Positions 1 to 9,313 of a stretch of DNA of 64,000 bases are shown here, one piece after another; the stretch's first letter is position 1; every line of letters begins with the position of its first letter. The stretch comes from Cellulophaga sp. RHA19 (GTDB taxonomy: Bacteria; Bacteroidota; Bacteroidia; Flavobacteriales; Flavobacteriaceae). The notes beneath the pieces are model-generated. The model searched no databases and was not told where the DNA came from. It saw only the letters and a program-made list of their open reading frames with translations. The position numbers were made by a program, and so were the translations under genes. Location of the stretch: NCBI RefSeq assembly GCF_002813425.1, contig NZ_PHUL01000001.1, positions 1,342,001 to 1,406,000 on the forward strand. The letters run 5' to 3'.

Positions 1-22
1 ATTTCTAATAGTTTTATAAGCG

Positions 23-727
23 TTACTTTTTTACCCAGCCAACAGTGTAGGAGCCATTTTGTTTAATAAAAACCAAAAGCCAATTGTTTTCTTGGTTTAC
101 AACTATTACGGACTCGTTTTTTAGTGTACCAATAGTGTTACCTACAATTTCTTCACCTGTACAAGGATCTTTTTTTATAACATCATCTATTACTGGTGTA
201 CTTCTTAAAATTCCGGATACTGTTTTAGCATATAATTTGTCTGATGCTGTAATAGTTGTTTTATCATGAAACGATATTGTATTTTTCTCTACTACAGATA
301 AATTGTTTATGGTTACTTTAACTAAACTAGAATAATAGCTGCAACAGCAACTAGGATTGTAACTATTTATTTCTGTGCCGTTTGTAGTGCTTTTTATGGA
401 TAGTATTTTGCCAGGAGCATCATACACAAGCTGAAATCCTTTTTTGCTATTTAAAAATATGGCTGTTTGATGATACGGTTGGCACGGTCCAGTGAATATA
501 AGATCTTTTAAACCATCATTATTTAGGTCTTGTACGTGCCAATTATTGTCTGTTTTGTTAGTGTTACAATAATACGTAGGTACTTGTATTTTAGAAACAC
601 CTGTAGAGTCTAACTTAAAATTAGAGGTAGTTTTTAATAAACCAATTCTAGTTTTAATACCACTAAAATCCTGACTAAATAAACTTAGAGACATTAAAAA
701 AAATACGATTGCAATTGCATATTTCAT
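23..727 (-). CDS. Exported protein with FG-GAP-like and SH3-like parts
   Basis: The product is 234 residues with a signal peptide (about 1-19, ending in FSQ), so it is probably periplasmic or surface exposed. A calcium-loop-like stretch DLNNDGLKDL (about 67-76) resembles FG-GAP/VCBS repeats. A run of three cysteines lies near residue 128. The last 70 residues look like a bacterial SH3 fold ending in GWVKK. It is the last of a minus-strand series of exported proteins that share SH3-like segments with the next gene upstream. No precise function can be assigned. Confidence 0.75.
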   Translation of the reverse strand: MKYAIAIVFFLMSLSLFSQDFSGIKTRIGLLKTTSNFKLDSTGVSKIQVPTYYCNTNKTDNNWHVQDLNNDGLKDLIFTGPCQPYHQTAIFLNSKKGFQLVYDAPGKILSIKSTTNGTEINSYNPSCCCSYYSSLVKVTINNLSVVEKNTISFHDKTTITASDKLYAKTVSGILRSTPVIDDVIKKDPCTGEEIVGNTIGTLKNESVIVVNQENNWLLVFIKQNGSYTVGWVKK

Positions 728-789
728 AAAACTAAAATTATTAAGAGTCGTTAATATGTGATAGTGCTTCGGTTTAATTGTTGATAGTT

Positions 790-1638
790 TTATAAATCTA
801 TCTCATACAACTTTGGAAACTCTGGGTAATAAGACAGCCACTGTACTGTAGTTGTGCTTCCTTCAAAAGATTTATAAATTCCTATTACGGTTAATTCTTT
901 ACCATTAACTGTTTTATCTTCTATACTGTAAGCTAACTGTTCTTTGTCTTCTATTATTTTTTTAATCAATTCATTTTTAGAATTGACTATATAATTTTCA
1001 ACCTCTAGATAAAGCTTATCTAAATAATCTTGCGTGTAGTTATTTGTATAAGTGTATTTTATTTCCTTTTTATATGCCTCTCTAAAGTTAGCAATTTTAC
1101 CATTTTTAATTTTTTTAGTAGTAACAATAAAATCAGCAAGTTGTTTTCTGTCATCGTCACCAGCAATATAAACAACACCAGTTTCCCATTCAATTTCAAT
1201 ACTATCTCCTTTTAAATAGCTACGGCCTTCTTCATTATTAATAAAGCCGTAGAAAGATTTTCCTTTTGAGGCTCCTATAACGGGGTAATCAAAATTGTCA
1301 TTATAATGAAGAAAAATAAACGTATCCTTTTGTTTTGGTTTGGATAAAAAACCACTAAAAACATAGCCGGTAAGCTCTATGTTACTGTCAGACTTACCGG
1401 TTACTTTGTACCATTGTCCTTTTATTTTTTTTCCGTCGTCAGTTACTTCAAAAAATAGGTCTGTTTTATGTAATACCGCTAATTTTTCGGCATAATTAAA
1501 TTTCCCTATTTTTTTAGCATCCAAGCTAGAATTTTCCCTGACGTTTAAGCCACTCTTGGCAGTAACAAACAAATTGTTTTGAGCACAAAGAGATATAATT
1601 TGTATAAAAAGTATAAAAGTTAAGGCAATTTTTTTCAT
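790..1638 (-). CDS. Exported SH3-domain protein
   Basis: The 282-residue product has a signal peptide (1-19) followed directly by an SH3b-type domain (about 22-100) with the typical GLNVRENSS start and GYVFSGFLS end. The C-terminal 180 residues are not recognised. The start codon lies 2 bp after the stop of the 579-residue lipoprotein gene, so the two are probably one transcript. A clear paralogue sits inside the cassette array at 13095-14009 with the same domain order. SH3b domains usually bind cell-wall or peptide ligands, but the ligand here is unknown. Confidence 0.8.
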   Translation of the reverse strand: MKKIALTFILFIQIISLCAQNNLFVTAKSGLNVRENSSLDAKKIGKFNYAEKLAVLHKTDLFFEVTDDGKKIKGQWYKVTGKSDSNIELTGYVFSGFLSKPKQKDTFIFLHYNDNFDYPVIGASKGKSFYGFINNEEGRSYLKGDSIEIEWETGVVYIAGDDDRKQLADFIVTTKKIKNGKIANFREAYKKEIKYTYTNNYTQDYLDKLYLEVENYIVNSKNELIKKIIEDKEQLAYSIEDKTVNGKELTVIGIYKSFEGSTTTVQWLSYYPEFPKLYEIDL

Positions 1639-1640
1639 GT

Positions 1641-3380
1641 TTATTCTTCTATTAATTCTCCTTTGTAGTTGTATTTTACTTTACCGTAATCAAAACTATA
1701 AATTCTTTTTTTGTTTTCGTCCTCTGTTAAAAAGTCCAAATGATCTTCTTTAATATCTAGTAATACTTTTCCATTTGTGTCAATAAACTTATAAGTGTCA
1801 TTAAATTCTACTACAGTAATTCCATTTTCAAAGTCTTTAGCATCATTATATTTAAAAGGAATTACCAACTTACCTTTGCTATTTATAAATCCTATTTTAG
1901 AGTTGGTATTACTAACCATAATTCTTTCATCAGCCAAGGTTTTATAGACATTATGTATACCAGGTAGTAGAGTGGCGTTAGCATTTTCATCTAACAGGTA
2001 GTATTTGTTATCATAAGTAATTCCAAATAACAAATTGCCAACCTCTTTCATTTGCCAGTATAATTTAGAGCCTATTGGTTTGTTATCTTGGGTAACAAGT
2101 GTGTAATTGTCACTTTCTTGTTCTGGTAGTATGCCAATAAGGCCATTACTAAAAGCCTCTACACTGTAAACTAAAAGTGTGTCTAATTTTTCTTCAGCTT
2201 TATTTAAGTGATAAAAGTGATTGTAATCTTCATAAAAGTTACCTCCAATATTTTCTAAACCTCCAGCTCCTGGTACTGTTATTTTTGGCTCTCCTATATT
2301 ATTTATAAAAACAATTGCCTCCTCTGTTTGCATAGCAATTAGTGCATCATTTCCTTTAATTGGTTGGTAGTTGTATGCTGTAAATGATGTTTCCTCTGTT
2401 TTGGTATCTTTTTTAAAAAATAATTTTATGCTTTTTACAGTGCCATAATAGTAGTATTCCTTGTGAAAAATACCATCATTATCATTAAAAAAATCTACGT
2501 TAGATAGGTTGTCTTTTAAATACTCTTGAAGCTCTGGAGTATCTTTAAAATCATCATCGTTTAATTTTTTTTGTATTTTTTTAAAGAACCCTAACATTTC
2601 TGTAAGTATATCTTCCTGATCGTCAGGAGATACGCCGTTGTTAGAGTAGCCGCTGCGGTCTAAGACTTTACCTTCTTCATTATGGCCTTGTACTTTTATA
2701 GGAGCAGCAATTGTATCACTCAACGTAAAATAAACGTAATTGCCTTCTGCTTTTACAAAGTTAATTTCTCCTCCTTTATATTTTACTGTTGGGTTGTCTG
2801 AAGAGATTTCCACTACATCATAGTCTTTTATGTAATCTACTTTAAAAGAAATATCTATGCTGTCTATAGCTTTGGCTTTCCCCCAACTTTCATTAAAATT
2901 AAAATCTAACCCATAACCTTCAATACTATCTGTGCGTACTTCGCCATTATGGTAATATATTTTTTTAGGTGTGAATATTTGCGTAACACCTTGGCCAAGA
3001 TTTATAGGGTCTTCATTATCATTATTAGTACCTATAAATTGCAAATCACTTTTATAGTTGGTATAAGTTTGTGAAAACGTCACATTTTTAAACTGATTAA
3101 GAGCTTTGTGTACCCCTGTAGTGTCTACTTTAAAAGGTTCTTCATACTTTTCATCCTCTTTATCAATTGTTTTAACATCATTAGAAAACGAGCCATCAAA
3201 GAATTTAGCCATAGACTCAAATTGTTTAATATTGGAGTTTACTTCTTCTTTAATTTCCTCTAACGGTTTATTGTCTAAAGAAGATATAAACTCATTTAAC
3301 TCTGTCTGGTTTTTTGGTTGTGTTTTGTTACAACTAACAATAGCTAAAAGTGCCGTAATTATATATAATATTTTTTTCAT
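1641..3380 (-). CDS. Lipoprotein with C-terminal WG-type repeats
   Basis: The 579-residue product begins with a lipoprotein signal (lipobox VSC, Cys17), so it is anchored in a membrane. The C-terminal 120 residues contain segments of the WG-repeat kind, such as KIGFINSKGKLVIPFKY followed by a second copy with FIDTNGKVLLD. The N-terminal two thirds are not recognised and are rich in Asp, Glu, Asn and Lys. The gene overlaps the upstream lipoprotein gene by one base and is followed after 2 bp by the SH3 protein, which suggests an operon of envelope proteins. Confidence 0.75.
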   Translation of the reverse strand: MKKILYIITALLAIVSCNKTQPKNQTELNEFISSLDNKPLEEIKEEVNSNIKQFESMAKFFDGSFSNDVKTIDKEDEKYEEPFKVDTTGVHKALNQFKNVTFSQTYTNYKSDLQFIGTNNDNEDPINLGQGVTQIFTPKKIYYHNGEVRTDSIEGYGLDFNFNESWGKAKAIDSIDISFKVDYIKDYDVVEISSDNPTVKYKGGEINFVKAEGNYVYFTLSDTIAAPIKVQGHNEEGKVLDRSGYSNNGVSPDDQEDILTEMLGFFKKIQKKLNDDDFKDTPELQEYLKDNLSNVDFFNDNDGIFHKEYYYYGTVKSIKLFFKKDTKTEETSFTAYNYQPIKGNDALIAMQTEEAIVFINNIGEPKITVPGAGGLENIGGNFYEDYNHFYHLNKAEEKLDTLLVYSVEAFSNGLIGILPEQESDNYTLVTQDNKPIGSKLYWQMKEVGNLLFGITYDNKYYLLDENANATLLPGIHNVYKTLADERIMVSNTNSKIGFINSKGKLVIPFKYNDAKDFENGITVVEFNDTYKFIDTNGKVLLDIKEDHLDFLTEDENKKRIYSFDYGKVKYNYKGELIEE

Positions 3381-4651
3381 TATCGTATTATTTTTAGCTC
3401 GTTAGACCCTTTAGGTTGGTATAAAAAATGATTAAAAGAATCATCGTAATTTTTGCCGGTTAAAATGAGCATATCAGATTTGTCTTTAGCGTAAGTGTAA
3501 ATTAATTTGCCATCAGCATTAAATTCAACATCAAAATCCTTTGCTAACGTGTACTTATACGTATTTATTAAAATGGTTAAGTAGGCTTCCCACTTTGTAC
3601 GTGCGGTTTCAAAATTAGTATCAAAATTTAGCTGTTGTACTTCAAAATCTTTTTGATAAAACAAGTCGTTAATAGCTTGCTCATCATATGTTAAAATGGC
3701 ATTTCCTAGTTTGGTGTATAATGCAATTACTTTTTCTTTTAAATCCTTGCTGTTCCTTAAATCTGTACCATTTGTCCAAGCCTCTGGGTAGTATGGTAAT
3801 GTGGAGTTAAAGTCTATTTTTAGGTTTACTGGGACATTATTTCTAATACTTGTTTTTTCTATAGTTTTAACAACTTCTTTTGTACTGTTATCTATAATTT
3901 GTATTGAAAAACTAGGATCTTCATAATACGTATTTGGTTCTTTTTTTATGGTTTTATCTTCTGTTTTAGCAGTTAATTTTATTGAAGAATTAGGACCAGT
4001 AATGTAGTTGTTTAAATTAAAAGAATCTGAGTCTGTACCTTCTGCAATACTAACATCATTTATACTAATATCAAAAACACTGTTGTAAGACTTAATATTT
4101 AGTACGTATTTAGGTGCCGTATCAAAAACCTTAACCTTACTGTGTATTTTTGCTAACGGTATGGTGTAAACAGGGTTGTATGTAATAGTTAACTTACCGT
4201 AATCTTTATTGCCAAAAGCAGCTAAATGTTTGCCATTTACAAAATTAACTTCCAGTTTTTTAGCTTCAATTTCATCTTTCCATTCAAACTCAACATCATC
4301 ACTATAGCTGTTATTTAGGTTTGTTAGCCCTTTTTCGGCTTCCAAAACTTCAAGTAATTTTTTAGCAGAAAAATTAACAGTATCAGTTGTAAGTAAAGTA
4401 TAATTGTCTGTAATTAAAGCACTTTTTATAGGAACGTCTGCGTAGTGCATTCCTTTTAAGTTAAGCTCTATATAACTAGATGTGCTGTCTATATCCTCAT
4501 CTTTGTTTTCTAATATCATTTTAGCAATTAACGCCTTTGTTTGTGAGCTAGATTTAACTTCTGCGAAGTTGTACCTAGGAGTAGCAACGCTATCACAAGA
4601 AACAAATGTGGTATAAATTGATAAAATTAGAATTGTTATTGTGTTTTTCAT
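3380..4651 (-). CDS. Hypothetical lipoprotein, 423 residues
   Basis: A lipoprotein signal with lipobox VSC (Cys19) starts the product. The middle shows many beta-strand-like stretches and the C-terminal 150 residues look helical and mixed. I recognise no domain. It overlaps the next gene by one base and lies 13 bp downstream of the small exported protein at 4665-5117, so it is part of the same run of envelope proteins. Confidence 0.7.
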   Translation of the reverse strand: MKNTITILILSIYTTFVSCDSVATPRYNFAEVKSSSQTKALIAKMILENKDEDIDSTSSYIELNLKGMHYADVPIKSALITDNYTLLTTDTVNFSAKKLLEVLEAEKGLTNLNNSYSDDVEFEWKDEIEAKKLEVNFVNGKHLAAFGNKDYGKLTITYNPVYTIPLAKIHSKVKVFDTAPKYVLNIKSYNSVFDISINDVSIAEGTDSDSFNLNNYITGPNSSIKLTAKTEDKTIKKEPNTYYEDPSFSIQIIDNSTKEVVKTIEKTSIRNNVPVNLKIDFNSTLPYYPEAWTNGTDLRNSKDLKEKVIALYTKLGNAILTYDEQAINDLFYQKDFEVQQLNFDTNFETARTKWEAYLTILINTYKYTLAKDFDVEFNADGKLIYTYAKDKSDMLILTGKNYDDSFNHFLYQPKGSNELKIIR

Positions 4652-4664
4652 TACGTGTAATTTT

Positions 4665-5117
4665 TTAATGGAATAATGTTACTACCAGTTCATCAAATTC
4701 TGTAAATAAGCCTTCTTCGGTATTAACTCTAAGCATTAAACTTTTGCTTTCCGTTTTCCACTCGTAATAAGTAGAGCTACTACGTTCGTTAACGTATGGA
4801 TTACCATACAATTCTGTTAGTTTAGTTTTAAGTTTGTTGTAATCAGTTATTTCGTCAAAAAAATGCATAGTTATTCTTTTACCTCCATAGCTGGTGTTTA
4901 TTTTTACTTTATCTACAAAAACCCCATAAAAACGTAAAAAACGTTCATCACTAAATTTAATTTCACCATATTCTTCAGTAAATGGTACGCCTTTAAAGTG
5001 AGTTTCTATATCGGTCTCGATTGTAATATCTTCTATATTTTTTACAAGTCCTTTATAGTCTACTTGTGCGTATCCAAATAGGCTAACAAGAAGTAGTAGT
5101 AAGGTTAGTTTTTTCAT
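4665..5117 (-). CDS. Small exported protein, 150 residues
   Basis: The start chosen is the internal ATG encoding MKKLTLLLLL, because it gives a normal signal peptide (cleavage after GYAQ). The longer reading frame adds six residues that have no signal character. The mature part of about 130 residues has alternating strands and helices and is not recognised. It heads the likely operon reading to the left. Confidence 0.65.
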   Translation of the reverse strand: MKKLTLLLLLVSLFGYAQVDYKGLVKNIEDITIETDIETHFKGVPFTEEYGEIKFSDERFLRFYGVFVDKVKINTSYGGKRITMHFFDEITDYNKLKTKLTELYGNPYVNERSSSTYYEWKTESKSLMLRVNTEEGLFTEFDELVVTLFH

Positions 5118-5183
5118 AGTAGTTGCATTATTCATTAATTTTTTTGTAAGCTTATTTTACCAGTGTTCTTTTTTAAGAGTTTT

Positions 5184-5894
5184 TTACCCAGCTACTTTAG
5201 GTAAAAATGATAAGTCTACTACATACTTTTTAGGATTATCGCGGTCTATTAAAACATCTATTTTTTCTGTTTTTATAAAATCTGTAGGGTCAAACCAAAT
5301 ATTGTCACTAGTAAAAATATGTAGTTCAGATGTTTTTGGGTTTAACCATTGTGATACCACAACAAAAGGATTTTTACCATTAACAGCAATAGAAGTATTT
5401 AGAGTTACGTTTTGAAAATCTGCCTCTACTTTAGTACCGTGTAGTTTTAAGTGGTTGTGCATTTTCTTTTTCTTAATGCCAGCTATTATAATACCAAAAC
5501 CAATTAATGCAAAAATTAAACCTATACCACCAAGTATAGTTGCGCCTCCCCAAAGAGAGAAAAAACCTTTGATTTTAGCTTTGTTAGGAGATTCTGGATT
5601 GTAAATAACGTCTACCTTTTCATTAACACTATAACTAGGTGGGTTACTACTTGTAGATGATGCAAACTGAATTTCTGCTCCAGTTTCATCTGTAAATTCT
5701 ACTAACGGCTTGTACATTATAGAATTGTCTGATGAGCTGCTAGAACGCGATTCTAGTAGTTCTACCACTACACCTTCAGTCTCCTCAGAATTTTTTATAA
5801 ACTCACTAGTGCTTTTGTAAAGAAAAAATGCTCCTACTAACATTCCGGCTCCTATAAATGCAAATACGTATTTAATAATATTTATTACTTTCAT
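5184..5894 (-). CDS. DUF3592-like membrane protein
   Basis: The 236-residue product has an N-terminal membrane segment (about 7-26), then a domain of DUF3592 type with the motif VDVIYNPESPNKAKI, a second membrane segment (about 112-140), and a C-terminal part with a similar ending (DVLIDRDNPKKYVVD). The family is of unknown function and often sits near envelope stress genes. It is divergent from the membrane protein at 6127, so both promoters must lie in the 232-bp gap between them. Confidence 0.75.
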   Translation of the reverse strand: MKVINIIKYVFAFIGAGMLVGAFFLYKSTSEFIKNSEETEGVVVELLESRSSSSSDNSIMYKPLVEFTDETGAEIQFASSTSSNPPSYSVNEKVDVIYNPESPNKAKIKGFFSLWGGATILGGIGLIFALIGFGIIIAGIKKKKMHNHLKLHGTKVEADFQNVTLNTSIAVNGKNPFVVVSQWLNPKTSELHIFTSDNIWFDPTDFIKTEKIDVLIDRDNPKKYVVDLSFLPKVAG

Positions 5895-6126
5895 TTTTGT
5901 AGTTTATTTAGTTATCTATGTGTAATTAATTGTTTTTTAGGCTGGTTGTAGCCTAGTAATACAAACATAGTATTAAGTGAAAGAGTTTAAATGTGCAAAC
6001 CTATATTCGTACAGGTTTAGTATATATTTGAAAATAAGTAAACACTTACATTACATATTTGTAGTTGATAAAAAAGTTTTGTCTTATAAAAAAGTATAGA
6101 TTAGCTAAGATTTAAGACATTAGAGT

Positions 6127-6654
6127 ATGAAAACCTATAAAATTACAGATCCCAAAAAACTGAAAGAGTTAGCAGGCAAAACCAAGAGGAACACTATTAT
6201 TTCTACAATAATAACGCTTGTAATAATAGCGTCTATTACTGTTTATTTGATAGTAAGTGGTGATAATAAGGTTCCGGTAGTACCCTTAACTTTAGTAGTG
6301 TTGTTATTTGTTGTGCTTTTTTCATTAATAATAAAACAAGTAAACGATTTGCTGTATAAATTAGCAAAGTATAAATATGTTAGGTTAGATAGTGCTTCTG
6401 TAACTATAGGTACAAGTGCAGAGTTTAAAGAAGGACTAAATTTTATACAAAAATACTTATTTAGCCGTGTTAATAGGTTTGGTGCTCATAACGATAAAAC
6501 ATTTTATGCCAATAAAATAAAGTCAATACAGGATAAGAAAAATGCAGTACAAATAAAAGTTTCTGGGGTAGTAGGTAATGTTGTTGCAATACCAAAAGAA
6601 ATAGACAACCTATCTGAAATTAAAGAAGAAATTACAAGGATGATGCGAGCTTAG
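6127..6654 (+). CDS. Small membrane protein, 175 residues
   Basis: Two hydrophobic segments (about 23-43 and 50-72) are followed by a soluble domain of about 100 residues with beta-strand character and no family that I recognise. It is one of very few plus-strand genes in the window. It faces the DUF2750 gene at its 3' end with a 20-bp gap. Confidence 0.65.
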   Translation: MKTYKITDPKKLKELAGKTKRNTIISTIITLVIIASITVYLIVSGDNKVPVVPLTLVVLLFVVLFSLIIKQVNDLLYKLAKYKYVRLDSASVTIGTSAEFKEGLNFIQKYLFSRVNRFGAHNDKTFYANKIKSIQDKKNAVQIKVSGVVGNVVAIPKEIDNLSEIKEEITRMMRA

Positions 6655-6674
6655 TGTTTCTGTTTTTATCAAAA

Positions 6675-7037
6675 TTATTTTTCTGTACCTCTAATTTTAT
6701 CAATCCAAGTAATTAGGTGTTCTGGCGGAATGTCATACCCAACAGCTTTTTTTCCGCTCCAGTTTATACCTACTAGTTGTTTGTGGGGCTTTAATATTTT
6801 TAGCCAGTAGTTGTAAAAAGTATTTAAATCTAGTTCTACGGGCTCAAAATCTTTATATGCTTTAACCGTTTTAATAATTATTTCTGCTCTAGATTTACTA
6901 GACCAAAATGGCATAGCTCTAATACCGTCTCCGTTTTTTGGCGCAGGAAACCCACCATTATCTTTTATAGTCCACACTTTGCCAGAAGATGCTACATCTT
7001 TATAAAATAGTGCGGCTTGTGAAGCAGATTGTGACAT
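6675..7037 (-). CDS. DUF2750 family protein
   Basis: The 120-residue product fits DUF2750 over its whole length. Features are the start SASQAALFYKDVASSGKVW, the central segment AMPFWSSKSRAEII and the end KAVGYDIPPEHLITWI. The family is cytoplasmic and of unknown function, often found among accessory immunity-like genes. It stands alone, with a convergent neighbour on its left. Confidence 0.8.
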   Translation of the reverse strand: MSQSASQAALFYKDVASSGKVWTIKDNGGFPAPKNGDGIRAMPFWSSKSRAEIIIKTVKAYKDFEPVELDLNTFYNYWLKILKPHKQLVGINWSGKKAVGYDIPPEHLITWIDKIRGTEK

Positions 7038-7120
7038 AATTAATTTTTGAAAGGTAATTTAAGTAAAAACTAAACTAAATTTTAACGCATTGGGACTATT
7101 ATACAGGCAAAAACCAGTTT

Positions 7121-7930
7121 TTACTTTTCTATCCACCACTCAATTCCGTTTTTAAATTCATTTTTAACAAAATCATAAGCAACAAAGAATCCAGATTGTA
7201 GTGATGGATGCTCACTTTGCAGGAGTTCTCTTTCCTGATTTTTCATTCGCCAATGGGCATCAAGTCTTTTTAGTTTTTTGAGTTTTAAAATTGGTCTGTA
7301 ATTTTTGTCTCTTATTGATGCGCAAGACATATCAAGTTCAATTAATTCACTTAAGTCTGTAAAAGGTTTTAGACTATTTAGCATTAAATTTTTTGGAGCA
7401 AATGTGTCTCCGCCAAGCTCTAAGGATTTTAACCATTTCATTTTTCCAATTAATTCATAATTAGCAACCTTAAAAGACGCAAGAATTGAAAGACTCTCTA
7501 ATGATTTTAATTCAATTAATGGAGAAACATCTTTTAGCCGTGAAAAATTGCTGAAAGACAAGGCTCTTAGTTTTGTTAGCTTTTTAATTGAACTGATATC
7601 TGTAACGGTAGAAGACCAAATGTTTAAAACTTCTAAATTCTTCATTTTACATATAACATTAAAGTAATCTTGATCAACTTTATGTCTAAGGTCTAGTCTT
7701 TTTATATGACTAAGTTGTGGTAGTTTTTCTTTCCATTGTTCATCAATCTCCTTTCTTCTTTTTAAAGAAGTGTTTGGAGAAAAGTCCATAGCCAAAGTAG
7801 AGATAAAAATGTTGTTTGTTTCCAATATTTTATCTTCATACACCTGAAAAGCCTGCTCTTTACCCAATTCCTCTATTGTAGGGTAATAGGTATCTGCTAT
7901 CTGGTCTTTTCCAACAATAGATGTATTCAT
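7121..7930 (-). CDS. Leucine-rich-repeat-like protein
   Basis: The 269-residue cytoplasmic protein has about six short repeats of LxxLxxLxLxx type between residues 75 and 225 (for example KLTKLRALSFSNFSRLKDVSPLIELKS is split over two repeats), as in internalin-like solenoids. There is no signal peptide. It sits immediately after the terminal repeat of the left array arm in the direction of transcription, but no repeat follows its own 3' end, so it is either just outside the array or a last cassette that lost its site. Confidence 0.65.
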   Translation of the reverse strand: MNTSIVGKDQIADTYYPTIEELGKEQAFQVYEDKILETNNIFISTLAMDFSPNTSLKRRKEIDEQWKEKLPQLSHIKRLDLRHKVDQDYFNVICKMKNLEVLNIWSSTVTDISSIKKLTKLRALSFSNFSRLKDVSPLIELKSLESLSILASFKVANYELIGKMKWLKSLELGGDTFAPKNLMLNSLKPFTDLSELIELDMSCASIRDKNYRPILKLKKLKRLDAHWRMKNQERELLQSEHPSLQSGFFVAYDFVKNEFKNGIEWWIEK

Positions 7931-7950
7931 TTAAAGTTTTTACTAATTTT

Positions 7951-8148
7951 GATTAACGTGTTTGTATATGGTTAGTGCGGAAATAGAAAATCAGTGAACT
8001 TTCGATTAAGCACTTAGCCAAAACTTTTTATTTTGTTTTAATTTTTCTCTTTTAATACCAAATCAAAAGATTTGGCGGACTTGGTTATTAGCTCTAAACT
8101 TTGGGTTAAGCACTAAAACTCTTATTAATTATAGCCATTGTTGGGTAG
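7951..8148 (-). repeat. attC-like site, type 1 (end of left array arm)
   Basis: This imperfect palindrome starts at ATTAACG and ends at GTTGGGTA. It contains an inner stem around AAATCAAAAGATTTGG and a right arm ending in ATTATAGCCATTGTTG. It is the last repeat in the transcriptional direction. The right core GTTGGGTA pairs with TACCCAAC at 8564-8571 across the gene between them. Confidence 0.75.
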
Positions 8149-8150
8149 CG

Positions 8151-8531
8151 TTATTTTGTCATTCCCATTATCATATCGGCTCCTTGCTCTTTCACAGAAA
8201 CAATTAATTTATTTTCTGATACTGAAATTAGTTTCTGGTCAACTTTTCCATCTAAATCGTCGGTACGTATTATTTTTTTCAGTTTGTCAAATTCCCATTT
8301 CCCAATATATTTACGTCCTTCTTCCATTCCTTCTTGTTTTCCATCAGAGTGAAAAATTACCCAGCTATTTTTCTGCATTTCTACAGGTAATTTCATTTTT
8401 TGTCCAGCCATTTCAACATATTCAAGATGCCATTTTCCAGATGTAATTAGGTCAAAGTCACTTTTTTTTTGAGCTGAAAGTATTTGAAATGATGTCAATA
8501 TCAAGAATACTGCAAAAATTATTTTTTTCAT
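8151..8531 (-). CDS. Exported lipocalin-like protein (cassette)
   Basis: The start chosen is the ATG of MKKIIFAVFLILTS, which gives a signal peptide ending in LSAQ. The longer frame runs back into the repeat. The mature protein of about 105 residues opens with LITSGKWHLEYVEMAGQ and has the eight-strand look of small lipocalin-like Bacteroidetes proteins. It is the only gene of its cassette, bounded by GTTGGGTA and TACCCAAC. A hydrophobic ligand is likely from the fold but not shown. Confidence 0.7.
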   Translation of the reverse strand: MKKIIFAVFLILTSFQILSAQKKSDFDLITSGKWHLEYVEMAGQKMKLPVEMQKNSWVIFHSDGKQEGMEEGRKYIGKWEFDKLKKIIRTDDLDGKVDQKLISVSENKLIVSVKEQGADMIMGMTK

Positions 8532-8561
8532 ATTTTTTATTTTATTAAGGTTTTTTTTAAT

Positions 8562-8763
8562 GATACCCAACGTCTCCGTATATGAAACGTAGCGTGTTAA
8601 AAAACACTTTCGTTTCGGATTATACACGAGCCGAATTTTTAAATTTTTCTTTTATCTTTATTTTACTAAAAGCCAAATTTAAAAATTTGGCGGTCTTCAC
8701 AAATACACAAAAACCTCTCAGAAAGCCTATAATAGCTATGTTTTATATACATTGTTGTGTGCA
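8562..8763 (-). repeat. attC-like site, type 1
   Basis: The palindrome has a left arm with GTATATGAAACGTAGCG and a right arm with GCTATGTTTTATATAC, which are largely complementary. An inner stem carries AAATTTAAAAATTTGG. The left box TACCCAAC belongs to the lipocalin cassette and the right box GTTGTGTGCA belongs to the next cassette. Confidence 0.8.
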
Positions 8764-8764
8764 G

Positions 8765-9313
8765 TTATTTTAGACGGTTTTTTAATGTTTCGACAACTGT
8801 TAGTAACAAATTTTGGACAGGTTCTAATAACATTCTTTGATGTTCTTCAAGATTTTTATATCCGTGTACCAAGTTGCATCTAACATTATATATTACGCTT
8901 AATACTGCTTTTGCTCTGATTGAATTATCTTGTTCATTCACTAAATTTTTAGATAGCTGTTTGTCAAATTTTTCTTGACCAATTCCATCTTTTAAATTTA
9001 TATGAAATATTTCTTTATCTATTAAATCCGAGATTGCCTTAATATCATCAATTCGACTATCTGCTTTTAAATCTTGAATTATTAAATCTGACCCAATAAA
9101 ATCTCTTACAAAAACCGTTGCTTTTTCATAATCCGAAATTCTATTCAGTCCTTTATTTTTGGCTTTTTCATTTCTAAACGCATCGTTATAAAGTCGATTG
9201 TAAATTGGATATAAAGTTTGAAACCTATTAAAAAAATCGGACAGTTCATTTCCGTTGATTTTTTTGAGTTCTTTTTCCCAATTATTTATATAGTCTCTTG
9301 TTTCGTCAGTCAT
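8765..9313 (-). CDS. HEPN-like protein, possible RNase toxin (cassette)
   Basis: The 182-residue protein is almost entirely helical and carries RCNLVH at 145-150, which fits the R-x4-H motif of HEPN domains, many of which are RNA-cleaving toxins. There is no signal peptide. Its start codon overlaps the stop of the 110-residue partner by one base, so translation is coupled. The partner could be an antitoxin, by analogy with other HEPN pairs. An alternative is a non-catalytic HEPN scaffold. The cassette is bounded by a perfect 10-bp pair, GTTGTGTGCA and TGCACACAAC. Confidence 0.55.
   Translation of the reverse strand: MTDETRDYINNWEKELKKINGNELSDFFNRFQTLYPIYNRLYNDAFRNEKAKNKGLNRISDYEKATVFVRDFIGSDLIIQDLKADSRIDDIKAISDLIDKEIFHINLKDGIGQEKFDKQLSKNLVNEQDNSIRAKAVLSVIYNVRCNLVHGYKNLEEHQRMLLEPVQNLLLTVVETLKNRLK

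Noticed and set aside
7038..7120. A cassette boundary after the leucine-rich-repeat gene.
   Set aside because: No GTT core and no palindrome are present. The similarity of GTTTTTACT at both ends of the gene is too short and AT-rich.
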